Assembly (NCBI GenBank): GCA_949425635.1
Contig: CASPWD010000001.1
Span: 427,768-491,767 of the forward strand
Length of the DNA: 64,000 nt
Direction of reading: 5' to 3'
Origin: an uncultured Bacilli bacterium
GTDB lineage: Bacteria; Bacillota_I; Bacilli_A; RF39; UBA660
This document shows positions 9,185 to 18,984 of the stretch, in pieces (positions within the stretch are counted from its first letter, which is position 1; the number at the start of each line of letters is the position of its first letter). The position numbers and the translations under genes were made by a program. Below the pieces are notes generated by a model that was given only the letters and a program-made list of their open reading frames with translations, was not told where the DNA came from and ran no database searches.

Positions 9185-9772
9185 ATGAACACAGAAGAAA
9201 TTGTAAATATTTTACGTGAAGGTAAACTAGCTATCATTCCCACTGATACAGTTTATGGAATAGTAGGAGACGCTACAAATGAAGAGACAATTCATGAAAC
9301 ATACAAAGTAAAAAAAAGACCATATAGCAAGCCTCTTATTATTATGGTATCAAGTATTGAAATGTTAAAACAATATACTGAATATCTAACTCCATTAGAA
9401 CAAGACTTAATAAATAGATATTGGCCAGGTCCATTAACAATTTTATTACATAAAAATAATAAAATAAGCAATTATATAACAAACAATTCCCCACTAGTAG
9501 GAATAAGATTTCCCAATAATAAAGACTTAATTACTATAATGAATAACTTAAATAAGCCTTTAATATCTACTAGTGCCAACATAACAGGTACAGAAACAAT
9601 AACAAATATTTCAATGCTAGAAGATGAAATGACTAAGCAAATATCATACATATTTGATGGTGGAGAAATAAACAATAATCCATCTACAATAGTCAAAGTT
9701 GAAAATGATAAAGTAATCATATTAAGAGAAGGATATTTAACTAAATCTCTAAAAGAAACTTATAAAATATAA
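9185..9772 (+). CDS. tsaC: Threonylcarbamoyl-AMP synthase (TsaC/YrdC/YwlC)
   Basis: 195 residues. It makes threonylcarbamoyl-AMP from Thr, bicarbonate and ATP, the first step of t6A37 modification of ANN-decoding tRNAs. The YrdC fold is recognised from IIPTDTVYGI near residue 20, KKRPYSKPLIIMV near 45 and STSANITG near 130. It lacks the Sua5 C-terminal domain, so it is the short form. Start ATG follows GGAAGTG. It is followed by its own terminator; the tsaBDE partners are not in the window. Confidence 0.93.
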   Translation: MNTEEIVNILREGKLAIIPTDTVYGIVGDATNEETIHETYKVKKRPYSKPLIIMVSSIEMLKQYTEYLTPLEQDLINRYWPGPLTILLHKNNKISNYITNNSPLVGIRFPNNKDLITIMNNLNKPLISTSANITGTETITNISMLEDEMTKQISYIFDGGEINNNPSTIVKVENDKVIILREGYLTKSLKETYKI

Positions 9773-9778
9773 GTTAAG

Positions 9779-9807
9779 AACATCAGCTAACACTGGTGTT
9801 TTTTTAT
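9779..9807 (+). terminator. Terminator of tsaC
   Basis: AACATCAG (9779-9786) pairs, with one G-T, to CTGGTGTT (9793-9800), followed by a T run. Confidence 0.8.
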
Positions 9808-9850
9808 AAACTTTATTAATAAACAAGTACATACCACTTATCTAATAATA

Positions 9851-9879
9851 ACAAATATATTCTATAAGATTATATTAAC
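9851..9879 (+). promoter_or_regulatory. Conserved 29-bp upstream element of XRE regulator 1
   Basis: It starts ACAAATAT and ends TATTAAC. Twenty-five of 29 bases match the element upstream of the second XRE gene (23759-23787, minus strand). Both end exactly 21 bases before their start codons. It overlaps the expected promoter, so it may be an autoregulatory operator, or a conserved promoter left from duplication (inference). Confidence 0.6.
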
Positions 9880-9900
9880 GTAAATTATTAGGAGGAAAGA

Positions 9901-10227
9901 ATGGAAAGATTAAGAGAACTAAGGGAAAAAAGACATGTCACACAGGTGCGACTTAGTATTGCAGCCGAAGTATCTCAAGAAACAATCAGTGCCTATGAAT
10001 CAGGCAAAGCTATGCCTAGTGCTGAAACACTAATAAAAATGGCAGACTTTTTAAATACTTCAACTGACTATCTTTTAGGTCGCATAAATGATGACAAACC
10101 TCTAATTACTATTGCTAATGAAATAGCAGATAAGCAATTAGAAGAGTTATTAAATAACTATGCTAAGTTAAGTATTTCTCAAAAGGAAGATTTAATTTGG
10201 TATAGTAGTGTTGTAAATAACAAATAA
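9901..10227 (+). CDS. XRE-family transcriptional regulator 1
   Basis: 108 residues. The N-terminal helix-turn-helix (about 1-60) contains VTQVRLSIAAEVSQETISAYESGKAMPS, split here by the recognition helix SQETISAYE. The shared signature NTSTDYLLGR follows. A short C-terminal segment with EELLNNYAKLS and DLIWYS is also found in the second XRE protein (23405-23737), showing that they are paralogues. AGGAGG lies 6 bases upstream of the ATG. Its target is unknown; the amidoligase gene lies next, after a terminator and with its own promoter. Confidence 0.9.
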   Translation: MERLRELREKRHVTQVRLSIAAEVSQETISAYESGKAMPSAETLIKMADFLNTSTDYLLGRINDDKPLITIANEIADKQLEELLNNYAKLSISQKEDLIWYSSVVNNK

Positions 10228-10240
10228 TTTTAATTAATTA

Positions 10241-10270
10241 AAGGCGTGGTTTTAAAATCACGTCTTTTCT
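10241..10270 (+). terminator. Terminator of XRE regulator 1
   Basis: AAAGGCGTG and CACGTCTTT arms, with a further TTTT/AAAA pairing inside, run into a T tract. Confidence 0.7.
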
Positions 10271-10282
10271 ATTTAGCTAAAT

Positions 10283-10311
10283 TTGTCTTAATTTGCATTT
10301 ATTTGTATAAT
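10283..10311 (+). promoter_or_regulatory. Promoter of the amidoligase gene
   Basis: TTGTCT (10283-10288), 17-base spacer, TATAAT (10306-10311), 25 bases before the start codon. Confidence 0.75.
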
Positions 10312-10336
10312 ACATAACCGCAAAGGGGATGTACTT

Positions 10337-11275
10337 ATGGGAAATTATAGATACGATTTAGGAATAGGTGATAAGTATAAATTTGGTACTGAAATAGAGT
10401 TTACTGGTGTAAATCTTGAACGTTTGATTGGAATTTTCAAACAAAAGTCTTTACCTATTAAATATGTTATGAATCATAAGAGTTATGATCCAAAGTACAA
10501 CATTTGGTACTTAGATGAAGATTGTACAGTAACAAAACATATCTTAAATTTGCCAATCGGTGGTGAATTATCTAGTCGTATACTAACTGATACTAAAGAA
10601 ACTTGGTTAGAATTAAAAAGTATTTGTGAAACTTTGAAATCTTCAAATGCTAGTGTTGATGCAACTTGTAGTAATCATGTTAGAGTATGTCTTTCCTCAA
10701 TAGCCAATAAGCAAGTTTTCTTTGAAGTTTTTTCTAAATTAATTGCTATCTTAGAAGATGAAATAGCTCTATTCTTTATGGGTGATACCTATTTACTAAG
10801 AGATACAAAATCAGATTATGCTCGTGACTTAAAATTGCATCTTTTAAGATATATAAACGAAGTAAATTTCCAAGATGAAAAAGAATATTTCTTTGATATG
10901 CGTAATGCTAGATCAGGATCCTTGTTATTTACTAATAGAGATGCCATAAATTTAAACGACTTTTATCATAAAGGTTTGATAGAAATCCGTTACCCTAATG
11001 GCACTATAAATGAAAAAACTATTCAAAATAATATCAATTTTATTTTAAAGCTAATTTACGCAATAGAACGTAACTTATTCGATAGAGAAGCCTTAACTTC
11101 TCAAGTATCTAAAGTTGAAAGAAGTGATTGGTTTCTAGATAAATTAAGTGGCAATTATAATAATGAAGGCTTTGAACAATTAGTCAGAACAATCTCAACA
11201 TCTTCTGAAGATGTTGATGACTTTATGACTCAATATGAGAGAGTTTTATCCATGAAAAAAACTGTTAATAAATAA
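10337..11275 (+). CDS. Putative amidoligase (Amidoligase_2, glutamine-synthetase/GCS-like fold)
   Basis: 312 residues. The start KFGTEIEFTG matches the strand that carries metal-binding acidic residues in the glutamate-cysteine-ligase-like amidoligase superfamily. CSNHVRVC near residue 117 fits the conserved His-containing strand, and LIEIRYPNGTI near 215 fits the conserved Arg strand. Members join amino groups to carboxylates, and comparative genomics ties them to peptide tagging or cell-wall modification. The natural substrate is unknown. It is monocistronic with a clear promoter and faces an ATP-grasp gene across a shared terminator; the two could act on one product, but that is inference. 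Confidence 0.7.
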   Translation: MGNYRYDLGIGDKYKFGTEIEFTGVNLERLIGIFKQKSLPIKYVMNHKSYDPKYNIWYLDEDCTVTKHILNLPIGGELSSRILTDTKETWLELKSICETLKSSNASVDATCSNHVRVCLSSIANKQVFFEVFSKLIAILEDEIALFFMGDTYLLRDTKSDYARDLKLHLLRYINEVNFQDEKEYFFDMRNARSGSLLFTNRDAINLNDFYHKGLIEIRYPNGTINEKTIQNNINFILKLIYAIERNLFDREALTSQVSKVERSDWFLDKLSGNYNNEGFEQLVRTISTSSEDVDDFMTQYERVLSMKKTVNK

Positions 11276-11310
11276 TAATTTATTAACAGTTATATAATAG
11301 CATCATAAAG
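11262..11310. terminator. Bidirectional terminator between convergent amidoligase and ATP-grasp genes
   Basis: A palindrome of AACTGTTAATAAAT type (11262-11292) overlaps the amidoligase stop. A second hairpin, ATAGCA/TGCTAT with a T run, follows it. Confidence 0.65.
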
Positions 11311-11313
11311 TTG

Positions 11314-12303
11314 CTATTTTTTTAATTCATCAAAAACATAATTCATTATGTCCATTCTTCCACGACGACTTGCAACTTGTACTAGGTCAAATCCAGGTCT
11401 TCTATTACCTTCAATAATTAAAGGCCCATCATCAGCAATCGCAACATCCCAACCAACAACAAGAATCTTATCACTCTCTAAAGCAGCTTCCTTAACCATT
11501 TTCTTAACTTCTTTAAAGAAAGGTATCTTAAATCCTTCTATTTCAACATGTGTCTTAGGATGATGAGTGTATTCATTTAAACTTTTATCTAAAGCAGGTC
11601 TTGTTAATTTACCAGTTTTTAAATCAATTTCTGTAGCCATACCTCCAGCATGGAAATTATCTACACTATTAACACCATTACCAATTCTAAGACCAGCCCA
11701 TAATATTTCAGCTTTTCCATGATTATTAAAAGTAATAATTCTTATTGTATTACAAGAAGCTTCACATAACTTATTCATTTCTTTATTTTGCTTAACAACT
11801 TCTTCTAAGAAAATTCTATTTTCTTTACAATCCTCATAATATTTTTCAATATCTTTAATATCTTCAGCCTTAACTTTTAAAACATCTGCTCCACCTAAAC
11901 CATCATAAGGTTTACTCATAAATACTTTATGCTTCTTCAAAAAAACTTTAAATTCTTTCAAAGAGCATTTCTCAGGTACAACAAAATCCCTCTTAGTGTA
12001 TTTTTTAAAATCTTCTAAAAAATCTGGTTTAATAGTGTATCTTTTCTTATATTTACTAGGACTAACTGTTTCATAAAAAGTATTCTGCATTTTAATACCA
12101 GCATATTCTTTTCTTTCTTTACTAGACTTTTTATGAAACTCATAATTTAAGTAATCTGTAAGTCCAATCCCGTATCTTAAAATACTATAATAAGTATCAC
12201 AAAGTAACAGAGGATAACTTCTATGATCTCTTTTTGCTATTCTTTTTAACTTCTCTTTAAATCCTTTATAGTTTGCACTAAATATATATGAATAAAATGC
12301 CAT
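11314..12303 (-). CDS. Sugar-transfer-associated ATP-grasp protein
   Basis: 329 residues. The C-terminal two thirds match the ATP-grasp family often found with polysaccharide genes. Visible motifs are KPYDGLGGADV (nucleotide-binding loop, near 130), IFLEEVVKQ, NTIRIITF, and the magnesium-binding VGWDVAIADDGPLIIEGNRRPG near 285-308. The N-terminal 100 residues are helical and basic. Such enzymes ligate an amino or carboxyl group using ATP; the substrate is not known. Start ATG follows CAGGTGATG. The next gene outward, divergently, is a lipid/polysaccharide flippase, which fits an envelope role. Confidence 0.8.
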   Translation of the reverse strand: MAFYSYIFSANYKGFKEKLKRIAKRDHRSYPLLLCDTYYSILRYGIGLTDYLNYEFHKKSSKERKEYAGIKMQNTFYETVSPSKYKKRYTIKPDFLEDFKKYTKRDFVVPEKCSLKEFKVFLKKHKVFMSKPYDGLGGADVLKVKAEDIKDIEKYYEDCKENRIFLEEVVKQNKEMNKLCEASCNTIRIITFNNHGKAEILWAGLRIGNGVNSVDNFHAGGMATEIDLKTGKLTRPALDKSLNEYTHHPKTHVEIEGFKIPFFKEVKKMVKEAALESDKILVVGWDVAIADDGPLIIEGNRRPGFDLVQVASRRGRMDIMNYVFDELKK

Positions 12304-12465
12304 AACATCACCTGTATTAATTATAACATTTATTTACATGTTGTATAGTAAAACTAAATAGAGATTTTTATATAGAATAAATCATTTTTTTATTTTTATC
12401 TCATATATGTTATAATTATTCATGAAATTGAGTGCAACTTTCGTTATTTAGAAAGAGTGATTAAT

Positions 12466-14112
12466 GTGAAAAAAAGTTCATTTGTTGAAGGAACCATAAT
12501 AGCGACTTTAGCAATTTTTATTGTAAAGATTCTAGGTATGCTATATGTAATTCCTTTTTATGCAATGGTAAGTGTTCAAGCTAGTGCTTTATATGCCTAT
12601 GCTTATAATATCTATGCGATATTCCTAGACATATCTTCAGCAGGATTACCTATAGCAATTAGTAAAATTGTTGGTGAATTTAATACTTTAGGTAAAATGG
12701 AAGCAAAACAACGTGCCTATAATATTGGCAAAAAGATAATTTTATTTGCTTCTGTTACTGTATTTATTGTTCTATTTCTTTTTGCTCCAACTATAGCTAA
12801 GATTCTTTTAGGAGATTTAAGCGGAGGAAATACAATAGAAGATGTAGCTTTAGCTATCCGTTGTGTTTCGTTATCAATATTAGTAGTACCTTTCTTAAGT
12901 GTAAGTAAAGGTTACTTGCAAGGACACAAGATAATAAATGTATCATCAGTAAGTCAAGTTATTGAACAGGTTGTTAGAATACTGGTTATTTTAGCAGGAT
13001 GCTTTGTAACGTTAAAAGTATTACATCTAAGTGAAAGAACAGCTATATGTATTGCAGTAACGGGTGCTTTCTTTGGCGCCTTATTTGCTCAACTCTATAT
13101 CTTAAAGAAAATGCATGATTATAAAAAAGAATTAGGAATAAAAAAATATGAAGAAAAAGATGATGTTACAAATAAAGAAATAATTAAAAAGATTATTAAC
13201 TATGCAGTACCATTTATTATAATTAATACAATCTATAGTTTATATAACTTTATTGATATGGTTCTAATATTAAGGACAATGAATTTTATTGGTATGTCCC
13301 CAACGGATGTTGAATTTATTACTAGTTCTATCACAACTTGGTCAGGAAAGATAAGTATGATTATTTCATCCGTTGCTATGGGTATGACTGTTAGTTTAAT
13401 TCCAACAATCGTTGAAGCTTATACACTAAAAAATTATAAAGAAGTAAATAACAAATTAAACCAAGCATTACAAATAATTATAATGGTATCATTACCAATG
13501 GCTATAGGTTTATCATTACTAAGTAAATCAGTATGGAATGTCTTCTATGGATTAGGCAATGACTTCGGTCCAATGATACTTTCTATAGTAGTATTTGTAA
13601 CATTAATGGGGAATATATTCATGATTACAAGTTCAACCTTACAATCATTAAACAAATACAAACTTGTATACAAGAGTACTATCTTAGGCTTAGCCCTTAA
13701 TGGCCTTCTAGATTTTCCAATAATGATTTTATTTAATAAGATAGGAATACCTGCATTTTTAGGAGCTTCAGTTTCTAGTATAATTGGATATTCTGCTAGT
13801 TCTATATATGCATTATGTATTTTAAATAAAGAACATAAATTAGAGTATAGTAAAACATTCAGTTTATTAAAGAATTTAATTCTACCAATTATTCTTATGA
13901 CTTTAGGAGTTTTATTATGTAAAGCAATTATTCCAATTAATTATGATAGTAAACTATCTACGATTATTTATATTGCTATAAATAGTATAGTAGGTGGATT
14001 CATTTACTTATTTATTCTATATAAAAATGGGGTTCTAAAAAATGTTCTAGGTGAAGCATTATTCAATAAATTCTTCAGTAAAATACCATTTTTAAAAACA
14101 AAGACAAAATAA
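12466..14112 (+). CDS. MOP-superfamily flippase (SpoVB/MurJ-like, polysaccharide or lipid II)
   Basis: 548 residues from the GTG at 12466, eight bases after GAAAGAG; the upstream in-frame GTG at 12457 overlaps that site. About 14 membrane helices fill the protein, starting with FVEGTIIATLAIFIVKILG, the usual opening of the putative polysaccharide biosynthesis/SpoVB group. Relatives flip lipid-linked cell-wall or capsule precursors across the membrane. MurJ-type lipid II flipping is possible but not provable by sight. It is followed by its own terminator. Confidence 0.85.
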   Translation: MKKSSFVEGTIIATLAIFIVKILGMLYVIPFYAMVSVQASALYAYAYNIYAIFLDISSAGLPIAISKIVGEFNTLGKMEAKQRAYNIGKKIILFASVTVFIVLFLFAPTIAKILLGDLSGGNTIEDVALAIRCVSLSILVVPFLSVSKGYLQGHKIINVSSVSQVIEQVVRILVILAGCFVTLKVLHLSERTAICIAVTGAFFGALFAQLYILKKMHDYKKELGIKKYEEKDDVTNKEIIKKIINYAVPFIIINTIYSLYNFIDMVLILRTMNFIGMSPTDVEFITSSITTWSGKISMIISSVAMGMTVSLIPTIVEAYTLKNYKEVNNKLNQALQIIIMVSLPMAIGLSLLSKSVWNVFYGLGNDFGPMILSIVVFVTLMGNIFMITSSTLQSLNKYKLVYKSTILGLALNGLLDFPIMILFNKIGIPAFLGASVSSIIGYSASSIYALCILNKEHKLEYSKTFSLLKNLILPIILMTLGVLLCKAIIPINYDSKLSTIIYIAINSIVGGFIYLFILYKNGVLKNVLGEALFNKFFSKIPFLKTKTK

Positions 14113-14115
14113 ATG

Positions 14116-14140
14116 AAAGGCCAGCTAATACTGGCCTTTT
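14116..14140 (+). terminator. Terminator of the flippase gene
   Basis: A perfect 9-bp stem, AAAGGCCAG (14116-14124) with CTGGCCTTT (14131-14139), is followed by a short T run. Confidence 0.8.
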
Positions 14141-14216
14141 CTAATTAGAAAAAAACTTATTTTTAAGCATTTCCAAAAGTATCATGTTAAAATAAAAAAG
14201 AAAGAAGTGATAATCA

Positions 14217-14930
14217 ATGAATCAAAATTTATTAAGAGACTACAAGGATGAAGAAGTTATTAAATTGATAAAAGAAAAGAAAGTCGAAGAAGATTTAAGA
14301 GATCTATTAATATCAAGTATTAATTGTAATAGAAACAAACTTGTTAAATATCTTCTTGAAATTAACGTGCCATTTGATTATGTAGATAAACTACAATATG
14401 ATGCTTACTTAATGGCCGTATCTCGTGGTAACTTGGAAGCAATTAAACTATTAGAACAAAAAGGACTAGATTTATTCCAAACATATAGCATAGATAATCA
14501 AAATATTACAGCAGTTTCTCATATCAGAGATTTAGATACTTTACAATATTTTGAAACAAAAAAAGATGCGAAAAAATTAATAAAATCAAACTTAGATAGA
14601 ATTGCTAATAATACAATATTTCATCATGATTTAGAATTACTGAAATATTTAGTAGATGAATATAATATAGAATTAAAAAATGTGTACTATAAAACACCAT
14701 TTAAAAATTATACAATCTTAGAAAAAGCAAAAGAAATTCTAGATAGCATGAATGAAAAACTAAAAAGAAAAAGAGAAATGGTCTTCTTTGTTGATGAATT
14801 ATTATATGGAGAAGATAACTATAATCGTATTGTAAAAAGAGCTTATGAATTACTAAATAGATTAGAAAAAGAAGTGAAAGAAATAGAAGAATATTATAAC
14901 TATATACATCTTATTACAAAAAATAAATAA
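14217..14930 (+). CDS. Ankyrin-like repeat protein
   Basis: 237 residues. Two or three degenerate ankyrin-type helix pairs are visible, for example SINCNRNKLVKYLLEINVPF and AVSRGNLEAIKLLEQKGLDL near residues 35-90, and a third with DLELLKYLVDEYNIELKN near 140. The C-terminal 60 residues are a charged coiled-coil-like helix. It is a cytosolic protein-binding scaffold by type; the partner is unknown. It is 15 bases from the HNH gene and probably co-transcribed. Confidence 0.65.
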   Translation: MNQNLLRDYKDEEVIKLIKEKKVEEDLRDLLISSINCNRNKLVKYLLEINVPFDYVDKLQYDAYLMAVSRGNLEAIKLLEQKGLDLFQTYSIDNQNITAVSHIRDLDTLQYFETKKDAKKLIKSNLDRIANNTIFHHDLELLKYLVDEYNIELKNVYYKTPFKNYTILEKAKEILDSMNEKLKRKREMVFFVDELLYGEDNYNRIVKRAYELLNRLEKEVKEIEEYYNYIHLITKNK

Positions 14931-14945
14931 TTATAGGAGGTAAAA

Positions 14946-15524
14946 ATGTCAGAAAGAAAAGCTATTAAAACAACTAAAAAGCAAATAGTTGATTACTGGG
15001 TAAGACATGTTGATGAAAGTGATTTAAGCGTTGATTTTAGTGAAGCTGAAGAGCTTTGTTGGAGATGTGGCTGTAAAAGGAACTTAGAAAGATGTCATAT
15101 CATACCAGACTCTTTAGGAGGCGAAGATACACCTTCTAATTATGTAATTTTATGTAAAAGATGTCATCTAGATAATCCGAATGTAGCTGATCCTGAAATA
15201 ATGTGGGATTGGTTAAAAGCTTACAAAGCCTCTTTTTATGACACTTTTTGGAATATTCAGGGAATGCAAGAGTATAAAAGAATATATGGAAAAACAATAT
15301 ATGAAGAATGTACAGAAAGAAATATGAACGAAGATGATTTCAAAGAATTCAGGAAGATTCTAAAAGAGCAAACTCAAAAAGTATCTTATCATTTTGGTGA
15401 TCCTTATTTAAATGTTGCAACAATTTGTGGTATATATAGAATGACTATTAAAGAATATGATAAAAGACACAACATAAAAACTGAAAATAATGTTAAACCA
15501 TACGTCTCATTTTTTGATGCTTAA
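14946..15524 (+). CDS. HNH-domain protein (possible nuclease)
   Basis: 192 residues. An HNH core is clear near residues 37-72: CWRCG...CHIIPDSLGG...NYVILCKRCH, where two CxxC pairs bind zinc and His-Ile-Ile-Pro with Asn and a later His form the active centre. The C-terminal 110 residues resemble no family I know. It could be a restriction-type or homing-type nuclease, but no methylase, integrase or phage gene is near. AGGAGG precedes the start. It is downstream of the ankyrin-like gene and ends at a terminator shared with uvrB. Confidence 0.8.
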   Translation: MSERKAIKTTKKQIVDYWVRHVDESDLSVDFSEAEELCWRCGCKRNLERCHIIPDSLGGEDTPSNYVILCKRCHLDNPNVADPEIMWDWLKAYKASFYDTFWNIQGMQEYKRIYGKTIYEECTERNMNEDDFKEFRKILKEQTQKVSYHFGDPYLNVATICGIYRMTIKEYDKRHNIKTENNVKPYVSFFDA

Positions 15525-15550
15525 GAATGGCAATTTATATAAAACTAAAA

Positions 15551-15580
15551 AATCTACATCGGACGATGTAGATTTATTTT
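15551..15580. terminator. Bidirectional terminator between HNH gene and uvrB
   Basis: AATCTACATCG (15551-15561) pairs with CGATGTAGATT (15564-15574); A-rich on the left, T-rich on the right. Confidence 0.85.
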
Positions 15581-17538
15581 TATTCACTTTTTAATTCGAA
15601 TAAAATATCACGTAATTCCATAGCTCTTTCAAAATCTAAAGCTTTCGCAGCTTCTTTCATTTGTTCTTCTATAGATTGCATTATTTGTACTTTTTCTTTC
15701 TTACTTAATTTTTCTGTCGTCTTCTTAGTAGTACTTGTCTCTGTAACTTCATTACTTACAACTTCTCTGATATCCTTAATAACAGTGTGAGGAGTAATAC
15801 CATTCTTAATATTATATTCTTCTTGTATTTTACGACGTCTTGAAGTTTCTGACATAGCTTCATTCATAGCATCACTTATTGAGTCAGCATACATAATAAC
15901 ATGTCCATTCTCATTTCTTGCAGCTCTACCAATAGTTTGAATTAAACTTCTTGAACTTCTTAAGAATCCTTGTTTATCAGCATCCATAATACAGATTAAA
16001 CTAACTTCAGGAATATCTAGTCCTTCTCTTAGTAAGTTAATACCAACTAATACATCGTATTTACCCATTCTAAGTTCTTGTATGATACGAAGTCGATCTA
16101 ATGACTTAACTTCACTATGTAAATAAGCGACTTTAATACCTACATCCTTTAAGTAGTTAGTTAATTCTTCAGCCATACGTATTGTAAGTGTTGTAATTAA
16201 AACTCTCTCATTCTTTTCTTTGCGTAATCCAATTTGTTCTATAATATCATCAATTTGACCTTCTGTTTTCTTAACTTCAATAGTCGGATCAAGTAATCCA
16301 GTAGGTCGAATGATTTGTTCTACAAATCGTCCATCCGTCTTTTCCAACTCATAGTCACCAGGAGTAGCGGAAATATAGATAGCCTGATTTATTTTATTTT
16401 CAAATTCATCATACTTTAAAGGTCTATTATCTAAAGCACTAGGTAATCGAAATCCATAATCAACTAAAGTTTGCTTACGCATTCTATCTCCATTATACAT
16501 TCCTCTAACTTGTGGCAAAGTAACATGTGATTCATCAACAACAAGTAAGAAATCATCTGGAAAGAAATCGATTAAACAAGATGGTGTTTCTCCTTCACCA
16601 CGTAATGCTAAATGTCTTGAATAGTTTTCAACACCACTACAGAATCCTGTTTCTTTAAGCATCTCTAAATCATAATTTGTTCTTTCTTTTAATCTTTGTT
16701 CCTCAAGTAACTTATTATTATCATGTAAGACTTGTAATCTATCTTCTAATTCAGCTTCAATTCTTCTAATAGCTTCTTCCATTTTTTCAGGACTGGTAAC
16801 AAAGTGCGATGCAGGGAAGATACTTATTGTTTTCTTATTTTGAATAACGACGCCAGTTAAAGGATCAAAGGTACAGATTCTGTCAACTTCATCTCCGAAT
16901 AATTCAATTTTAATTCCTGCAGCTTTTTCATTAACTGGAATAATATCAATGGAATCCCCACGTACTCTAAAAGTTCCTCTATGAAAATCTAAGTCACTTC
17001 TTTCATAAGTCATATCCACCAACTTATTAATAATATCATTCCTCTTAATTGTTTCACCAACATTAACAGTAAGCATCATCTTTTCATATTCTTCTTTTTC
17101 CCCAATACCATATATACAAGACACAGAAGCTACAATAATTACATTCCTATTATTGATCAAAGCACTAGTAGCAGCATGTCTTAGTTCATCAATCTCATCA
17201 TTAATTGATGAATCCTTTTCTATATAAGTATCGCTTTGTGGAACATAAGCTTCGGGTTGGTAGTAGTCATAGTACGAAATAAATAGGTGGACAAAATCCT
17301 GTGGAAATAATTCTTTAAATTCTGAGTATAATTGACCAGCAAGAGTTTTGTTATGAGCCAAAATCAGAGCAGGTTTGTTAACTTCCTTAATTACATTAGC
17401 TATAGTAAAGGTTTTACCTGTACCAGTAGCCCCCAATAAAACTTGTTCTTTTTTACCTTCATTTATACCTTGAACAAGTTCTTTAATAGCTTCAGGTTGA
17501 TCACCACTAGGTTCATATTTTGATACTAAGTTAAACAT
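15580..17538 (-). CDS. uvrB: Excinuclease ABC subunit B
   Basis: 652 residues from the ATG at 17538 (GAGGTGAG upstream); a GTG three codons earlier overlaps that site. UvrB receives damaged DNA from UvrA, opens it with a beta-hairpin and recruits UvrC. Walker A GATGTGKT, the hairpin [37 protein letters not shown] and a C-terminal UVR domain ([16 protein letters not shown]) that binds UvrC are all present. Family length is normal. Unusually for Firmicutes, uvrA is not adjacent but about 8 kb away on the opposite strand. Confidence 0.97.
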   Translation of the reverse strand: MFNLVSKYEPSGDQPEAIKELVQGINEGKKEQVLLGATGTGKTFTIANVIKEVNKPALILAHNKTLAGQLYSEFKELFPQDFVHLFISYYDYYQPEAYVPQSDTYIEKDSSINDEIDELRHAATSALINNRNVIIVASVSCIYGIGEKEEYEKMMLTVNVGETIKRNDIINKLVDMTYERSDLDFHRGTFRVRGDSIDIIPVNEKAAGIKIELFGDEVDRICTFDPLTGVVIQNKKTISIFPASHFVTSPEKMEEAIRRIEAELEDRLQVLHDNNKLLEEQRLKERTNYDLEMLKETGFCSGVENYSRHLALRGEGETPSCLIDFFPDDFLLVVDESHVTLPQVRGMYNGDRMRKQTLVDYGFRLPSALDNRPLKYDEFENKINQAIYISATPGDYELEKTDGRFVEQIIRPTGLLDPTIEVKKTEGQIDDIIEQIGLRKEKNERVLITTLTIRMAEELTNYLKDVGIKVAYLHSEVKSLDRLRIIQELRMGKYDVLVGINLLREGLDIPEVSLICIMDADKQGFLRSSRSLIQTIGRAARNENGHVIMYADSISDAMNEAMSETSRRRKIQEEYNIKNGITPHTVIKDIREVVSNEVTETSTTKKTTEKLSKKEKVQIMQSIEEQMKEAAKALDFERAMELRDILFELKSE

Positions 17539-17726
17539 AAAACTCACCTCGTTACTTTATAATCTATTATGATTATTATTAACCAAATAAACATGTCTCA
17601 TTCAATAATAATTCTCATACAATAATTTATTTATTATAAATATTTGAACATAAAAAATTCCTTAGCTAACTTATTTTAGCATTCATTTATTCTTTATACA
17701 AGTTGCTAGAAAATTTAAACAAAAAA

Positions 17727-17756
17727 ACTTAAGAAAAATTCTTAAGTCTACTTTTT
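17727..17756 (-). terminator. Terminator of the zinc-ribbon membrane protein gene
   Basis: ACTTAAGAA (17727-17735) pairs with TTCTTAAGT (17739-17747). The minus-strand tail is the T run complementary to 17721-17727. Confidence 0.7.
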
Positions 17757-17777
17757 TGTATAATGCCTTGTAATTTA

Positions 17778-18839
17778 CTATTCAGGTGATACAAATGAAT
17801 TTCTTAACTGACTTTCAAGCATTTCTTTTGTAATAGTTCTTCCATTAGTAACTTTTGTAAAAATATGCCTTTTAAATTTAATTGCATCTCTTGTTTGACC
17901 TGAGTAAAGAGTAGGATCTGCTGCTATTTCTTTAATATTTTCGTAATCTAAATCAACGGAAAGAATATAACGCCCAAACCCATTACCATGTGGCAACCAA
18001 CTCGCATTTCGTGTATAAACTCCAAGTAAAACGTAGTCCATAGTTGTTTTTACTTCGTCCAATTTTTCTGTGTATAAGATGGTTATATCTATATCTGTTT
18101 TATATTTTTCATTCAACTCTTTAATATATTCATATAGCTTATCCACAGAACGATTTACCAAATCATCTTCTGAATCAGCTTCTAACATCAATATTAATTC
18201 GTTATGATAATCAGCATTATATAAATTTCTATATAAGTAATGTGCATTTGGAAAGTATTTTTCTACTAAGTCATCTTTAGTTGTTCCATAATATTCAGCA
18301 CTACCATATATGTAATAACTGTCTTCTCTTAAATCTGAAAAACTATAAACTTCCATAGATTCTTCACACTGGAATAAACCTCTATTATAATCTTTAGGAC
18401 TTCTATAAATTTCTATAAAATTACCATAGCATGCTGCTTTTACCATGTTTTCAAACAACTCAACATCATATAAAGGAATACTATTTTCTTCAACGTTATC
18501 CAAGTCACTATTTTTTTTCTCCATTATTTGACTAAAAATACTGAAATCATAATCTGTTAATAAATATCTACATGTGAAAAAAATACAACCAAATATTATA
18601 ATCAAGACTATTGTAAAAGGTAAAATGCTATCATTAACAGAAAAATTATTTTTTTCTTTTTGAGTTACTTGAATAGATTGTTTAACATTATCATCATTTT
18701 TAATAACAATTTCTGTACTAACATTATTATTATCAAAGCTTTTTTCAGAACTAGTATTTAAATCTTTTAATTTATCATTACAAATATCACATATTGTTCT
18801 ATTATCCTCTATTTTTTTTCCACACATTCTACAATACAT
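17778..18839 (-). CDS. Zinc-ribbon membrane protein of unknown function
   Basis: 353 residues. An N-terminal zinc ribbon (CRMC...CDIC, residues 3-21) is followed by a Ser/Asn-rich linker, one membrane helix near 75-95 (ILPFTIVLIIIFGCIFFTC), and a 250-residue acidic outer domain. This layout recurs in Firmicutes proteins whose outer parts differ, and no function is assigned. The start follows AAGGGTGTG. It is a single gene with its own terminator. Confidence 0.75.
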   Translation of the reverse strand: MYCRMCGKKIEDNRTICDICNDKLKDLNTSSEKSFDNNNVSTEIVIKNDDNVKQSIQVTQKEKNNFSVNDSILPFTIVLIIIFGCIFFTCRYLLTDYDFSIFSQIMEKKNSDLDNVEENSIPLYDVELFENMVKAACYGNFIEIYRSPKDYNRGLFQCEESMEVYSFSDLREDSYYIYGSAEYYGTTKDDLVEKYFPNAHYLYRNLYNADYHNELILMLEADSEDDLVNRSVDKLYEYIKELNEKYKTDIDITILYTEKLDEVKTTMDYVLLGVYTRNASWLPHGNGFGRYILSVDLDYENIKEIAADPTLYSGQTRDAIKFKRHIFTKVTNGRTITKEMLESQLRNSFVSPE

Positions 18840-18984
18840 CTAACACACACCCTTATTATATATTATCATTATATTAACTTCTTTTTTTACTGTCAAACAG
18901 ATTTGTCATCTATAAATAAATTTTATTTATATAATCGTTTACCAAAGATAAAAAATATTTATATCACTCATAAAATCTAATTAT

